Source: Marinobacterium weihaiense
GTDB lineage: Bacteria; Pseudomonadota; Gammaproteobacteria; Pseudomonadales; Balneatricaceae
Length of the DNA: 51,930 nucleotides
Direction of reading: 5' to 3'
NCBI RefSeq assembly: GCF_019061305.1
Contig: NZ_JAHQZT010000019.1
Coordinates: 1-51,930 of the forward strand
Within the stretch, counting starts at the first letter, position 1. The number at the start of each line of letters is the position of its first letter. The notes under the pieces are model-generated. The model did not search any database, was not told where the DNA came from, and saw nothing but the letters and a program-made list of their open reading frames with translations. Both the position numbers and the translations under genes were made by a program. Below, one piece after another: positions 7,907-15,224 of the stretch.

Positions 7907-9094
7907 TCAGTCGCGAGTTGACGGGCGAGTCAAGGTCAGCGCCAGCAGGGAGCCGATGCCGGTCAGACCGATGATCAGAGTCATGGGCAGTGGTGAGCCG
8001 TCATGCAAGGCACTGGTGGTCGAGCTGGCCAGGGCGCCCAGGCCGAACTGGCAGGCCACCGCCAGGCCCGCTGCCGCGCCGGCCTGCTGGGGGTAGCGCG
8101 ACAGCAGGCTGGCCATGCAGTTGGCTCCGAGCACGCCGGTGACGCTGACAAAGCCCAGCAGTCCGGCCACGATCAGCGGCAAACCGCCCCAGCCGGTGGT
8201 ACCGGCCAACACCAGCACCCCCCCGGACAGGGCCGCCAGCGCCGCGCCGGCCACCAGCAGCTTCTGAGTGCCCAGGGTGCCGACATAGCGCGCGTTCAGG
8301 CTCACCAGCACGATGATGCCGCCGATGTTGAGGCTGAACAGCCAGGCAAAGTGCTGGGGCGCCACGCCGAAGTACTCGATATACACGAACGGCGAGGCGG
8401 TGATGTAGGCGAACATGCCGGCAAACGTCAGGCCCATGCACAGGATGTAGCCGATGGCGACCGGCTGCATACCGATCTGCAGGTAGGCCTTGAACACAGC
8501 CAGGATGCTGGCGTTACGGGAGTCGCCATGATGGGTTTCCGGGATCTTCCAGGCGCTGAACACCAGCATGATGGCAGCAAAGGCGAACAGCACCACGAAC
8601 AGCGATCGCCAGCCGGAGACCAGAATCAGATAGCCGCCCAGCAGCGGTGCAATCAGAGTCGCGATCATGGTCACCAGATGCATCAACGACAGCACCCGAG
8701 CGGCCTCGTTGAGCGGGAAAAGATCACGCACGATGGCGCGGGCCAGCACCGAGGCAGCGGCCCCGCCCAGGGCCTGCATGAAGCGTGCGGCAATGAGCCA
8801 CTCGGCACTGCCGGCCAGAATGCAGCCGATGCTGGCCATCAGGTAAAGACCAATGCCGCCCAGCAGCAGGCCGCGGCGGCCGAACTTGTCCGACAGCGGG
8901 CCATAGAACAGCATGCCGATGAACAGGCCGATCAGAAAGGCACTGATGGTGAGCTGAATGCTGGACTCCGGCGCCTGCAAGTCATCGGCAATCAGTGGCA
9001 GGCTCGGCAGGTACATGTCGATCGACAGCGGGCCAAAGGCGACGAGCGCGGCCAGCAGCACGATCAGGCGTTTGGGGTTGGCAACGGATGACAT
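7907..9094 (-). CDS. Bcr/CflA family MFS efflux transporter (first of two)
   Basis: This is a 395-residue, twelve-helix major facilitator. The Bcr/CflA signature GPLSIDMYLPSLPLIA is in helix 1 (about 21-36) and the loop 2-3 motif YGPLSDKFGRRG at about 64-75. The family exports drugs and small metabolites by proton antiport. A ribosome-binding site GGGAG lies nine bases before the start. Its promoter region carries a perfect 18-bp HpaR-like palindrome (9168-9185), so it probably belongs to the hpa regulon and may export aromatic acids or toxic intermediates. A second, diverged Bcr/CflA gene lies at 10920-12125 within the hpaD operon. Confidence 0.88.
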   Translation of the reverse strand: MSSVANPKRLIVLLAALVAFGPLSIDMYLPSLPLIADDLQAPESSIQLTISAFLIGLFIGMLFYGPLSDKFGRRGLLLGGIGLYLMASIGCILAGSAEWLIAARFMQALGGAAASVLARAIVRDLFPLNEAARVLSLMHLVTMIATLIAPLLGGYLILVSGWRSLFVVLFAFAAIMLVFSAWKIPETHHGDSRNASILAVFKAYLQIGMQPVAIGYILCMGLTFAGMFAYITASPFVYIEYFGVAPQHFAWLFSLNIGGIIVLVSLNARYVGTLGTQKLLVAGAALAALSGGVLVLAGTTGWGGLPLIVAGLLGFVSVTGVLGANCMASLLSRYPQQAGAAAGLAVACQFGLGALASSTTSALHDGSPLPMTLIIGLTGIGSLLALTLTRPSTRD

Positions 9095-9163
9095 CGGTGA
9101 CTCCCGGATTGAGGTTGGATTGCGCAGGTGATGGCGTTGGGCTCGAATCTTACCATCGCCCGG

Positions 9164-9192
9164 AATATATTTAACATGTTAAATACTTTTGA
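9164..9192 (-). promoter_or_regulatory. Predicted promoter with HpaR-like operator, MFS/alkB divergent region
   Basis: Bases 9168-9185 are a perfect 18-bp palindrome (TATTTAACATGTTAAATA), the longest copy of the cluster-wide TTAACATGTTAA motif. On the minus strand a -10-like TATATT (9164-9169) lies 17 bp from a weak -35-like TCAAAA (9187-9192), so the palindrome's core would fill the spacer. It faces the MFS gene. The alkB-like gene starts 92 bp away in the other direction and might also be affected. Confidence 0.6.
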
Positions 9193-9276
9193 GCATCCGG
9201 TTGCTGACGCGTCGACAGCATCCGAACCGGTGTCCGGGTGCGTACAGTGTGGCAAAGACACGGCAGGAGGACATGC

Positions 9277-9885
9277 ATGGATCTGTTTATGACTCCGGAT
9301 GACAATCTGCTGGACCGTGATGGCGAGGCGGTGTATCTGGGGCCGGTACTGTCGCGGCCGCAGGCGGATGCCGCTCTGGCACAGCTGTTGCGGGAGATCG
9401 ACTGGCAGGCGGACGAGGTGATCATGTTCGGCCGGCGTCGGCTGACCCGGCGCAAGACCGCCTGGCATGGCGAGGTCGCACTGGCCTATACCTATGCCGG
9501 CGTGACACGCCGGGCACGGCCCTGGACCCCGTTACTGCGGCGGCTCAAGGCCGAGGTTGAAGCGCACGCAGGCTGTCGCTTCAATGCCTGTCTGCTCAAT
9601 CTCTATCACGACGGCAGCGAGGGGATGTCCTGGCACCGTGACAACGAACCCGACCTTGAGCCCGGTGCCGCCATTGCTTCTCTTAGTCTGGGCGCCGAGC
9701 GGCCTTTCATGTTTCGTCACCGGGAAACCGATGCGCGTGTCGAGGTGCTGCTGGAGCATGGCAGCCTGCTGGTGATGAAAGGGGCGACTCAAACCTTCTG
9801 GCAGCATGCGCTGCCGGTGCGCAAGCGGATCGAGGGCGTGCGCGTCAACCTGACGTTCAGGTGCATGCGAGAGAGCGGGCACTAA
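9277..9885 (+). CDS. AlkB-like 2-oxoglutarate/Fe(II) dioxygenase
   Basis: The product is 202 residues. It has the iron ligands H120-x-D122 (WHRDNE) and a distal H177 (FWQHALP), and the AlkB 2-oxoglutarate signature R189-x-N191-x-x-x-R195 (RVNLTFR). This is the short, ABH2/ABH3-like form. The family oxidatively removes alkyl lesions from nucleic acids. The start at 9277 is chosen because AGGAGG sits seven bases upstream; the frame extends to a GTG at 9238 without a site. It is divergent from the MFS gene and convergent with the hpaD1 gene, and looks unrelated to the hpa pathway except for the shared palindrome upstream. Confidence 0.9.
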   Translation: MDLFMTPDDNLLDRDGEAVYLGPVLSRPQADAALAQLLREIDWQADEVIMFGRRRLTRRKTAWHGEVALAYTYAGVTRRARPWTPLLRRLKAEVEAHAGCRFNACLLNLYHDGSEGMSWHRDNEPDLEPGAAIASLSLGAERPFMFRHRETDARVEVLLEHGSLLVMKGATQTFWQHALPVRKRIEGVRVNLTFRCMRESGH

Positions 9886-9916
9886 AACAAAAACAGCCTG
9901 CACATGGCAGGCTGTT
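9882..9916 (-). terminator. Intrinsic terminator of the hpaD operon
   Basis: AACAGCCTGC and GCAGGCTGTT (10 bp, perfect; 5-nt loop, 9892-9916) are followed on the minus strand by a T-rich tail (TTTGTTTTA). It starts 20 bp past the hpaD1 stop codon and touches the alkB stop from the other side. It marks the end of the hpaD2-ALDH-MFS-hpaD1 transcript. Confidence 0.88.
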
Positions 9917-9936
9917 GGGGGGAGATGAAGCAGTTA

Positions 9937-10863
9937 TCAGACGCGGCTGGAGCCCGGTGCGAAGGTCTTGGTGACCGACGCCTGAGGTGCCGGAACCTGA
10001 TCGCCGCTGACCGGAGATACTGGGAAGACGGCGTTGATCTGACCGGTGCCGGAGCTGCCGAAATAGGGCGTCAGCACTTCCACTTTCTGGTCGTACTCGG
10101 ACCAGCCCAGCGCACCCAGCAGCATGGCGGTGTCGTGCATGAAGCCTTCGCCGTGACCCTTTACCGCGTACTCGGGCAGCATTTCACAGAAGTCTTCCCA
10201 CTCGGCATTTTCCCACATGCGTACCACTTCGTGGTCCAGACGCTCCAGGAACGGTGACCAGGTCTTGGTGGCAAAGCCCGGTGCCTGGCCGTTTTGCGCG
10301 AAACGGTGCGACAGGGAGCCGGACGCCAGAATGGCCACGGTGCCGTCGTACTGCTCTTCGATGACCTTGCGCATGGCCCAGCCCAGGCGAGCACTGTCGT
10401 TCAGGTAGTGCACGGTGCACATGGCGGACACGGAGATCACCTTGAAGTGGCGGTCTTCGTTCATGTAGCGCATCGGCACCAGCGTACCGTATTCCGGGTC
10501 CAGCGTGGTGGAGTCGTGGGCCAGGGTTTCTACGCCCTGAGCGTTGCACTCTTCCGCCAGCAGGCGGCCCAGCTCCGGGTTGCCGTCGTATTCGAACGCC
10601 ATGTTGGAGATGAAGTGCGGCAGCTCGTTGCTGGTGTAGTTGCCGGCCCAGTGTGCCGCGCAGTTGATGTGGTAGCTGGCATTGACCAGCCAGTGGGTGT
10701 CAAACACGATAATGGTGTCAACGCCCAGCTCGCGGCAGCGGCGACTGATCTCCTTGTGACCGTCGATGGCAGCCTGGCGGAAACCTTTCTGCGGGCCGTC
10801 CAGCTCGGACAGGTACATGGACGGTACGTGTGTGATTTTTGCAGCTAATGCGAGTTTACCCAT
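9937..10863 (-). CDS. hpaD: 3,4-dihydroxyphenylacetate 2,3-dioxygenase (HpaD, closer to the enteric enzyme)
   Basis: The product is 308 residues of the class III extradiol (LigB-like) family. It cleaves homoprotocatechuate to 5-carboxymethyl-2-hydroxymuconate semialdehyde. The N terminus (KLALAAKITHVPSMYLSEL), FDTHWLVNASYHINC, SNELPHFI, YGTLVPMRYMNED and ASGSLSHRF match the E. coli enzyme as I remember it almost residue for residue. The last 20 or so residues after FPVSPVS are an extra tail absent from the second paralogue. The start is preceded by GAGGAAAG. It is the last gene of the operon, 56 bp after the MFS gene. Confidence 0.93.
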   Translation of the reverse strand: MGKLALAAKITHVPSMYLSELDGPQKGFRQAAIDGHKEISRRCRELGVDTIIVFDTHWLVNASYHINCAAHWAGNYTSNELPHFISNMAFEYDGNPELGRLLAEECNAQGVETLAHDSTTLDPEYGTLVPMRYMNEDRHFKVISVSAMCTVHYLNDSARLGWAMRKVIEEQYDGTVAILASGSLSHRFAQNGQAPGFATKTWSPFLERLDHEVVRMWENAEWEDFCEMLPEYAVKGHGEGFMHDTAMLLGALGWSEYDQKVEVLTPYFGSSGTGQINAVFPVSPVSGDQVPAPQASVTKTFAPGSSRV

Positions 10864-10919
10864 AAGGCTTTCCTCTTCTGGTTAATCCGGGCGCCGTGCA
10901 CCCGGCCAAGCTTGGGACG

Positions 10920-12125
10920 TCAGCGTTGTGACGCTGGCGCCGGATCAGGTTGGCGTCGACCGGCGCATCGGGCCTGCCAGTGGGCCAGTAGCGCGATGAT
11001 CGGAGCCAGCAAAATACAGCTGAACAAGGTGGTGATGCCCTGGGCCAGCAGCCAGGGCACCAGCTGGGCAATGGCGGCCCCGGTCAGCAGCTGAATGAAG
11101 CCCATCAGCCCGGACGCGGTGCCGGCCGAGCCGGAGGCACAGCTGATGGCGGCGGACTGGGCGTTGGGCTGGCTCAGACCACGGCCGAAGGTCACCAGCG
11201 CCATAGGCACAAACAGGCCGACAAAGCTCAAGCCGGCGGCCAGCGCGCCATAGAGCAACAGAGCGGCACCGCCCAGGGACAGCAGGTTGCCCAGCAGCAC
11301 CATGCGGTCGATGCTGAACCAGCGGGCCAGCTGGGTCGAGCTGAAGCTGCCCAGCATGAAGGCCAGCGAGACCGCCAGGAACCAGAGCCCGAAGTCGGCC
11401 GAGTTGCCGCCCAGCTGGTCGACGACCAGGTAGGGGGCACTGCCGACGAACAGGTAAAAGGCGCTGGCAATGGCGGTGGTCGAGACGGCGTAACCGAGGT
11501 ACTGGCGGCAACGCATCACGTCACCGTAGCGACGGAAAATGCCGCCCAGGCGCAGGCTGTCACTGCGTTCGGTACAGGTTTCCGGCAGCCGCCACAGGGC
11601 CAGCAGCCAGACGGCCGCGCCCATCAGTACCGATACATAGAATACTGACTGCCAACCGCTCCACAGGTTCAGATAGCCCCCCAGTGCCGGCGCAATGGAC
11701 TGGGCGATGGCAATCGCCATCACCACATAGCCCATGCGTCCGGCCGCCCCTTCGCGGCCGTGTACATCCAGAATTATGGTCCGGGCCAGCACCATGGCGG
11801 CACTGCCGCCCAGCGCCTGGAGTACACGCCCGGCAATCAGCCATTCCACCCCCACGGACAGTGCCGCCAGCAGACTGCCGGCGGCATGCAGCCCCAGGCC
11901 GGTGAGCAGCACCGGACGACGGCCGAAAAAGTCCGCCAGCGGCCCCGAGATCAGTTGACCGAATGCCAGTGTCAGCAGATAGGCCGTGAACGTGATCTGG
12001 ATGGTGCCGATATCGGTCTGCAGCGCCTGGGCCGCATCCGGCATGGCCGGGACGAAGGCATTCAGCGCCAGGGGACTGGCCATGGCGATGAAAATCAGCA
12101 GGCTGAGGGAGGGCTGTGGCTTCAA
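10920..12125 (-). CDS. Bcr/CflA-type MFS transporter in the hpaD operon (second of two)
   Basis: This is a 401-residue, twelve-helix major facilitator related to Bcr/CflA (SGPLADFFGRRPVLLTG in loop 2-3, about 60-76). The usual acidic residue of helix 1 (IDMYLP in the family) is replaced: the region reads LALNAFVPAMPDAA, so energy coupling or substrate may differ from drug exporters. The start is a TTG at 12125 with AGGTG upstream. The first ATG, 14 codons later, would remove most of helix 1. Its place between an aldehyde dehydrogenase and hpaD1 suggests transport of 4-hydroxyphenylacetate or a related aromatic acid. Direction of transport is unknown. Confidence 0.82.
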   Translation of the reverse strand: MKPQPSLSLLIFIAMASPLALNAFVPAMPDAAQALQTDIGTIQITFTAYLLTLAFGQLISGPLADFFGRRPVLLTGLGLHAAGSLLAALSVGVEWLIAGRVLQALGGSAAMVLARTIILDVHGREGAAGRMGYVVMAIAIAQSIAPALGGYLNLWSGWQSVFYVSVLMGAAVWLLALWRLPETCTERSDSLRLGGIFRRYGDVMRCRQYLGYAVSTTAIASAFYLFVGSAPYLVVDQLGGNSADFGLWFLAVSLAFMLGSFSSTQLARWFSIDRMVLLGNLLSLGGAALLLYGALAAGLSFVGLFVPMALVTFGRGLSQPNAQSAAISCASGSAGTASGLMGFIQLLTGAAIAQLVPWLLAQGITTLFSCILLAPIIALLAHWQARCAGRRQPDPAPASQR

Positions 12126-12146
12126 TCTTCACCTGTTCAGCTAGAG

Positions 12147-12167
12147 GGCAGGGGCAAGGCCCCTGCC
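12147..12167. other. Hairpin between the ALDH and MFS genes
   Basis: GGCAGGGGC and GCCCCTGCC (9 bp, perfect; loop AAG) fill most of the 57-bp gap. There is no T tract on the transcribed minus strand, so it is more likely an mRNA-stability or processing element than a terminator. Confidence 0.55.
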
Positions 12168-12182
12168 GGACCCCGAGGGGTA

Positions 12183-13613
12183 TCAGTTCGGGTTGCGAAC
12201 CACCAGCATGCGCAGTTCGGTCATGTCTTCGATGGCATAGCGTACACCTTCACGACCCAGGCCGCTGTCCTTCACGCCGCCGTACGGCATGTGATCGACA
12301 CGCCAGGAGGGTACGTCACCGATGACCACACCGCCGACTTCCAGCTCGTCCCAGGCTTTCTGGATCTTGTAGATGTCGCGGGTAAAGATGCCGGCCTGCA
12401 GGCCGAAATCGGAGTTGTTGACCTCCTCCAGAGCGGCGTCGAAGTCGCTGAACTTGGACAGGATCGCCACCGGGCCGAAGGCTTCCTGGGTGTTGACGTT
12501 CAGATCCGGTGCAACGTCGGCCAGCAGGGTTGCCTGCAGCATGGCACCGTCGCGCTCGCCGCCGGCCAGAACGGTGGCGCCGGCTGCTTTCGCTTCCAGT
12601 ACCCAGTTGTGCAGACGGGTCGCTTCCTTCTCGGAGATCATCGGACCGATGAACGTGTTCTCGTCCTTCGGATCGCCGGAGACCAGTGCGTTGACGGCGG
12701 CGGCCAGCTTCTCGCGGACTTCGTCGTAATGGGCTTCGTGCACCATGATGCGCTGTACGCTGATGCAGCTCTGGCCGGACTGGTAGTAGGCGCCAAATAC
12801 GATACGGGCTACGGCATCATCAATGTCGGTACCTTCATCGACGATACAGGCCGCGTTGCCGCCCAGTTCCAGGACTACCGGCTTCTTGCCGGCCTTGGCC
12901 TTCAGCTGCCAGCCCACATCCGGAGAGCCGGTGAAGCTCAGCAGCTTCAGGCGGTCGTCGGTGGTGAACAGGTCGGCACCGTCGCGGTGACACGGCAGCA
13001 CGGAGAAGGCACCCTTGGGCAGGTCGGTCTCGGCCAGGATCTCACCGATGATGATCGCGCCGATCGGCGTCAGGCTGGCCGGCTTGAGAATGAACGGGCA
13101 GCCCGCCGCGATGGCCGGAGCCACCTTGTGCGCTGCCAGGTTCAGCGGGAAGTTGAACGGCGAAATGAAGGAGCAGGGGCCGATCGGCACGCGCTTCCAC
13201 ATGCCGGTGTAGCCTTCGGCACGCGGCGTGATGTCCATCGGTACCACTTCACCGCCGATGCGAACCGCTTCTTCGGCGGCGATGCGGAAGGTATCGATCA
13301 GGCGAACGACTTCACCGCGTGCATCCTTGATCGGCTTGCCGGCTTCGATGCACAGGGCAACGGCCAGTTCTTCGGCACGTTCTTCGAAGCGCTTGACGCA
13401 GTAGTTCAGGATTTCCTGACGCTTGTACGCCGGCATTTTGCGCATCGGCTCGGCGGCCGCGTCTGCGGCCGCGATGGCCTGGTCGATGGCCGCGGCGTCA
13501 GCCATGGCAACGCGGGTCGCGACTTCGCCGCTGAACTTGTCGGTTACCGCCAGGTCCTGGTTCGGGGCCTGAGCTTCGTTTGCCAGATAGTAGGGATAGG
13601 ATGCTTGCAGCAT
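12183..13613 (-). CDS. NAD(P)-dependent aldehyde dehydrogenase in the hpaD operon
   Basis: This 476-residue aldehyde dehydrogenase has all catalytic positions: N154 (SPFNFPLN), E249 (VLELGG) and C283 (QSGQSC). It is clearly different from HpaE. Its N-terminal half and its GQSCISVQR motif recall the lactaldehyde/sulfoacetaldehyde/non-phosphorylating glyceraldehyde phosphate branch. Two roles fit the neighbourhood: oxidation of succinic semialdehyde, the end product of HpaI, or of 4-hydroxyphenylacetaldehyde upstream of the pathway. Neither is proven by sequence. It lies between the two hpaD paralogues. Confidence 0.88.
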   Translation of the reverse strand: MLQASYPYYLANEAQAPNQDLAVTDKFSGEVATRVAMADAAAIDQAIAAADAAAEPMRKMPAYKRQEILNYCVKRFEERAEELAVALCIEAGKPIKDARGEVVRLIDTFRIAAEEAVRIGGEVVPMDITPRAEGYTGMWKRVPIGPCSFISPFNFPLNLAAHKVAPAIAAGCPFILKPASLTPIGAIIIGEILAETDLPKGAFSVLPCHRDGADLFTTDDRLKLLSFTGSPDVGWQLKAKAGKKPVVLELGGNAACIVDEGTDIDDAVARIVFGAYYQSGQSCISVQRIMVHEAHYDEVREKLAAAVNALVSGDPKDENTFIGPMISEKEATRLHNWVLEAKAAGATVLAGGERDGAMLQATLLADVAPDLNVNTQEAFGPVAILSKFSDFDAALEEVNNSDFGLQAGIFTRDIYKIQKAWDELEVGGVVIGDVPSWRVDHMPYGGVKDSGLGREGVRYAIEDMTELRMLVVRNPN

Positions 13614-13668
13614 GAGAAGGGTCTCCGCCTGCTTTGAGTTGGATTGGCGTTACTTACTGGTATCGGTC

Positions 13669-13684
13669 CCTGCGCCAGCGCAGG
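13669..13684. other. Hairpin between hpaD2 and the ALDH gene
   Basis: CCTGCGC and GCGCAGG (7 bp, perfect; loop CA), extended by GGT/ACC with one bulge on each side, lie in the 91-bp gap between the two genes. No T tract is present. Confidence 0.45.
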
Positions 13685-13704
13685 AACCGGGATATGGAGT
13701 TAAC

Positions 13705-14556
13705 TTAGACCACCGGGAAGATGACGTTGGCCTGACCGGTGCCGGAACTGGGGAAATATTCGCCCAGCAGCTCGCCCTTGCCGGTGTAGGCATCCCAGCC
13801 CAGGGCGCCGAACAGCATCGCCGTGTCATGCATGCCGCCTTCGCCGCAGCAGTACTGGGCGTATTCCGGCAGCATCTTCAGGAAGGTGCTGATCTCGCCG
13901 TTCTGCCACAGCTCCAGCACCCGCAGATCGACCTGACGGTTGAACTCGCGCGAAATGGTGAAGGTGCCGTTGTTGGCTTCGTAAAGATCGTTTTCCCAGA
14001 TCTTGTGCGACAGGGAGCCAGAGGCCAGCAGCAGTACCTTGGCGTCGCTTTCACGCACCGCTTCGGCAATGGCTTCGCCTAGCTTGCGCGACGCTTCCAG
14101 GCTGTGCACGGTGCACCAGGCGGCGATGGACACGATCGGCATGTCGCCCGGCTCCATGAAGTGCATGGGGACCAGGGTGCCATATTCCAAATCCAGGGTT
14201 TCCACCTGGTGTGACAGGGTGAACACGCCCTTTTCGGTTGCCTTGGCCGCGATCGCATCACCCAGCGCCGGGTTGCCGCGATAGTCATATTCCAGATTCT
14301 GGATGAAATGCGGGAACTCGTGGCTGGTGAAGCAGCCCTTGAAGCGGGCGTTGCTGTTGATGTGATAGCCGGCGTTGACCAGCCAGTGCGTATCCAGAAC
14401 GATAACCGTATCGGCTCCGGCTTCACGCGCCCGGCGCATGATCTTGCGCTGGCCGTCGATCGCCTGCTGGCGGCAACCCTGCAGCTTGCCCGGCTGTTCG
14501 GACAGCAGCATGGTCGGTACATGAGTAATCTTTGCAGCTAAAACGATTTCGCCCAT
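13705..14556 (-). CDS. Second HpaD-like extradiol dioxygenase, diverged paralogue
   Basis: The product is 283 residues, LigB-like class III extradiol family. It keeps KITHVPTMLLSEQ, LDTHWLVNAGYHIN, FPHFI, YGTLVPMHFM, ASGSLSHK and the SSGTGQANVIFP end. By eye it is about half identical to the other HpaD, and several positions near the active-site motifs differ (for example SNELPH versus SHEFPH, and MRYMNED versus MHFMEPG). It may act on a different catechol, or replace HpaD under other conditions. The start at 14556 is chosen for the MGEIVLAAK N terminus and an upstream AGAAGG; a 31-codon extension to 14649 has no support. It is the first gene of the operon and is preceded by two HpaR-like palindromes. 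Confidence 0.87.
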   Translation of the reverse strand: MGEIVLAAKITHVPTMLLSEQPGKLQGCRQQAIDGQRKIMRRAREAGADTVIVLDTHWLVNAGYHINSNARFKGCFTSHEFPHFIQNLEYDYRGNPALGDAIAAKATEKGVFTLSHQVETLDLEYGTLVPMHFMEPGDMPIVSIAAWCTVHSLEASRKLGEAIAEAVRESDAKVLLLASGSLSHKIWENDLYEANNGTFTISREFNRQVDLRVLELWQNGEISTFLKMLPEYAQYCCGEGGMHDTAMLFGALGWDAYTGKGELLGEYFPSSGTGQANVIFPVV

Positions 14557-14665
14557 GGTCACACCTTCTTGTTCTTCGCGGGGACGTGGCATCTGGCCTG
14601 GCAGGCTGGAGGGACCGGCCCTCAAGGGGTAACAGGTCAGACACGGCACTTGGCCCGGTCATTTG

Positions 14666-14677
14666 TTAACATGTTAA
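14666..14677. promoter_or_regulatory. HpaR-like operator B, upstream of hpaD2
   Basis: This perfect 12-bp palindrome TTAACATGTTAA lies just downstream of the predicted -10 box of the hpaD2 promoter. Its centre is 22 bp (about two helical turns) from the centre of the imperfect copy in the promoter spacer. The pair would place two dimers on the same DNA face. Confidence 0.65.
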
Positions 14678-14680
14678 GTA

Positions 14681-14709
14681 ATGCTAGTTAACATAGTAAC
14701 TAAAGTCAA
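14681..14709 (-). promoter_or_regulatory. Predicted promoter of the hpaD2-ALDH-MFS-hpaD1 operon with operator C
   Basis: On the minus strand TTGACT (14704-14709) and TAGCAT (14681-14686) are separated by 17 bp. The spacer holds a 14-bp imperfect copy of the palindrome (14687-14700; two central mismatches). A repressor bound here would block RNA polymerase directly. Confidence 0.65.
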
Positions 14710-14760
14710 CGGCTGCCCAAAAGGGCGCCGTTCAACTAGACAGGGGATTCTTGACGGGGG

Positions 14761-15183
14761 TCAGGGTTTGATCTGGCACAGCTGGCTGAGCAGTTTGTCC
14801 AGCTGCTCCATGTTCTCGCGGGAGAACTGTTCGGTAATGTCCTGGTAACGGGCTTCGAGGGTCGGGCTGATTGTCTCGAACATTGTCTTGGCCTTGTCGG
14901 TCAGGCTGATCAGGACGCGGCGCTGATCTTCGGGTGAGCGACGGCGCTGGATGTAATCCTGCTGTTCCAGGCGGCTGATGATCCCGGTCAGGCTGGGGCT
15001 GAGGATGCAGCACATCTCGGCCAGCTGCTTGGACTCCAGTTCCTGGTATTCGTCCAGTGCGCGAATCACGCGCCACTGCTGCTCGGTCAGCGGAATTTCC
15101 TGCAGGACAGGACGAAAAAAGCCCATGGTGACCTCGCGGGCCTTGAGCAGTTTAAGCGGGATGGAGTCTTCGTATTTGCGCAT
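14761..15183 (-). CDS. hpaR: Homoprotocatechuate operon repressor, MarR family
   Basis: The product is 140 residues of MarR type. It matches remembered HpaR/HpcR proteins through LLKAREVTMGFFRP (about 12-25), LTEQQWRVIRALDE (32-45), LSPSLTGIISRLEQQDYI (about 61-78) and the wing RRRSPEDQRRVLISLT. HpaR represses the meta-cleavage genes and is released by 4-hydroxyphenylacetate or homoprotocatechuate. The start at 15183 was chosen because it gives the family's N terminus; the frame extends further with no ribosome-binding site. It lies 41 bp downstream of the membrane-protein gene and is probably cotranscribed with it, hence autoregulated through operator D. Confidence 0.92.
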   Translation of the reverse strand: MRKYEDSIPLKLLKAREVTMGFFRPVLQEIPLTEQQWRVIRALDEYQELESKQLAEMCCILSPSLTGIISRLEQQDYIQRRRSPEDQRRVLISLTDKAKTMFETISPTLEARYQDITEQFSRENMEQLDKLLSQLCQIKP

Positions 15184-15224
15184 GGGAGTCGTGTTACCGG
15201 GCGGGCCGGCCTGGTTGGTTATTA

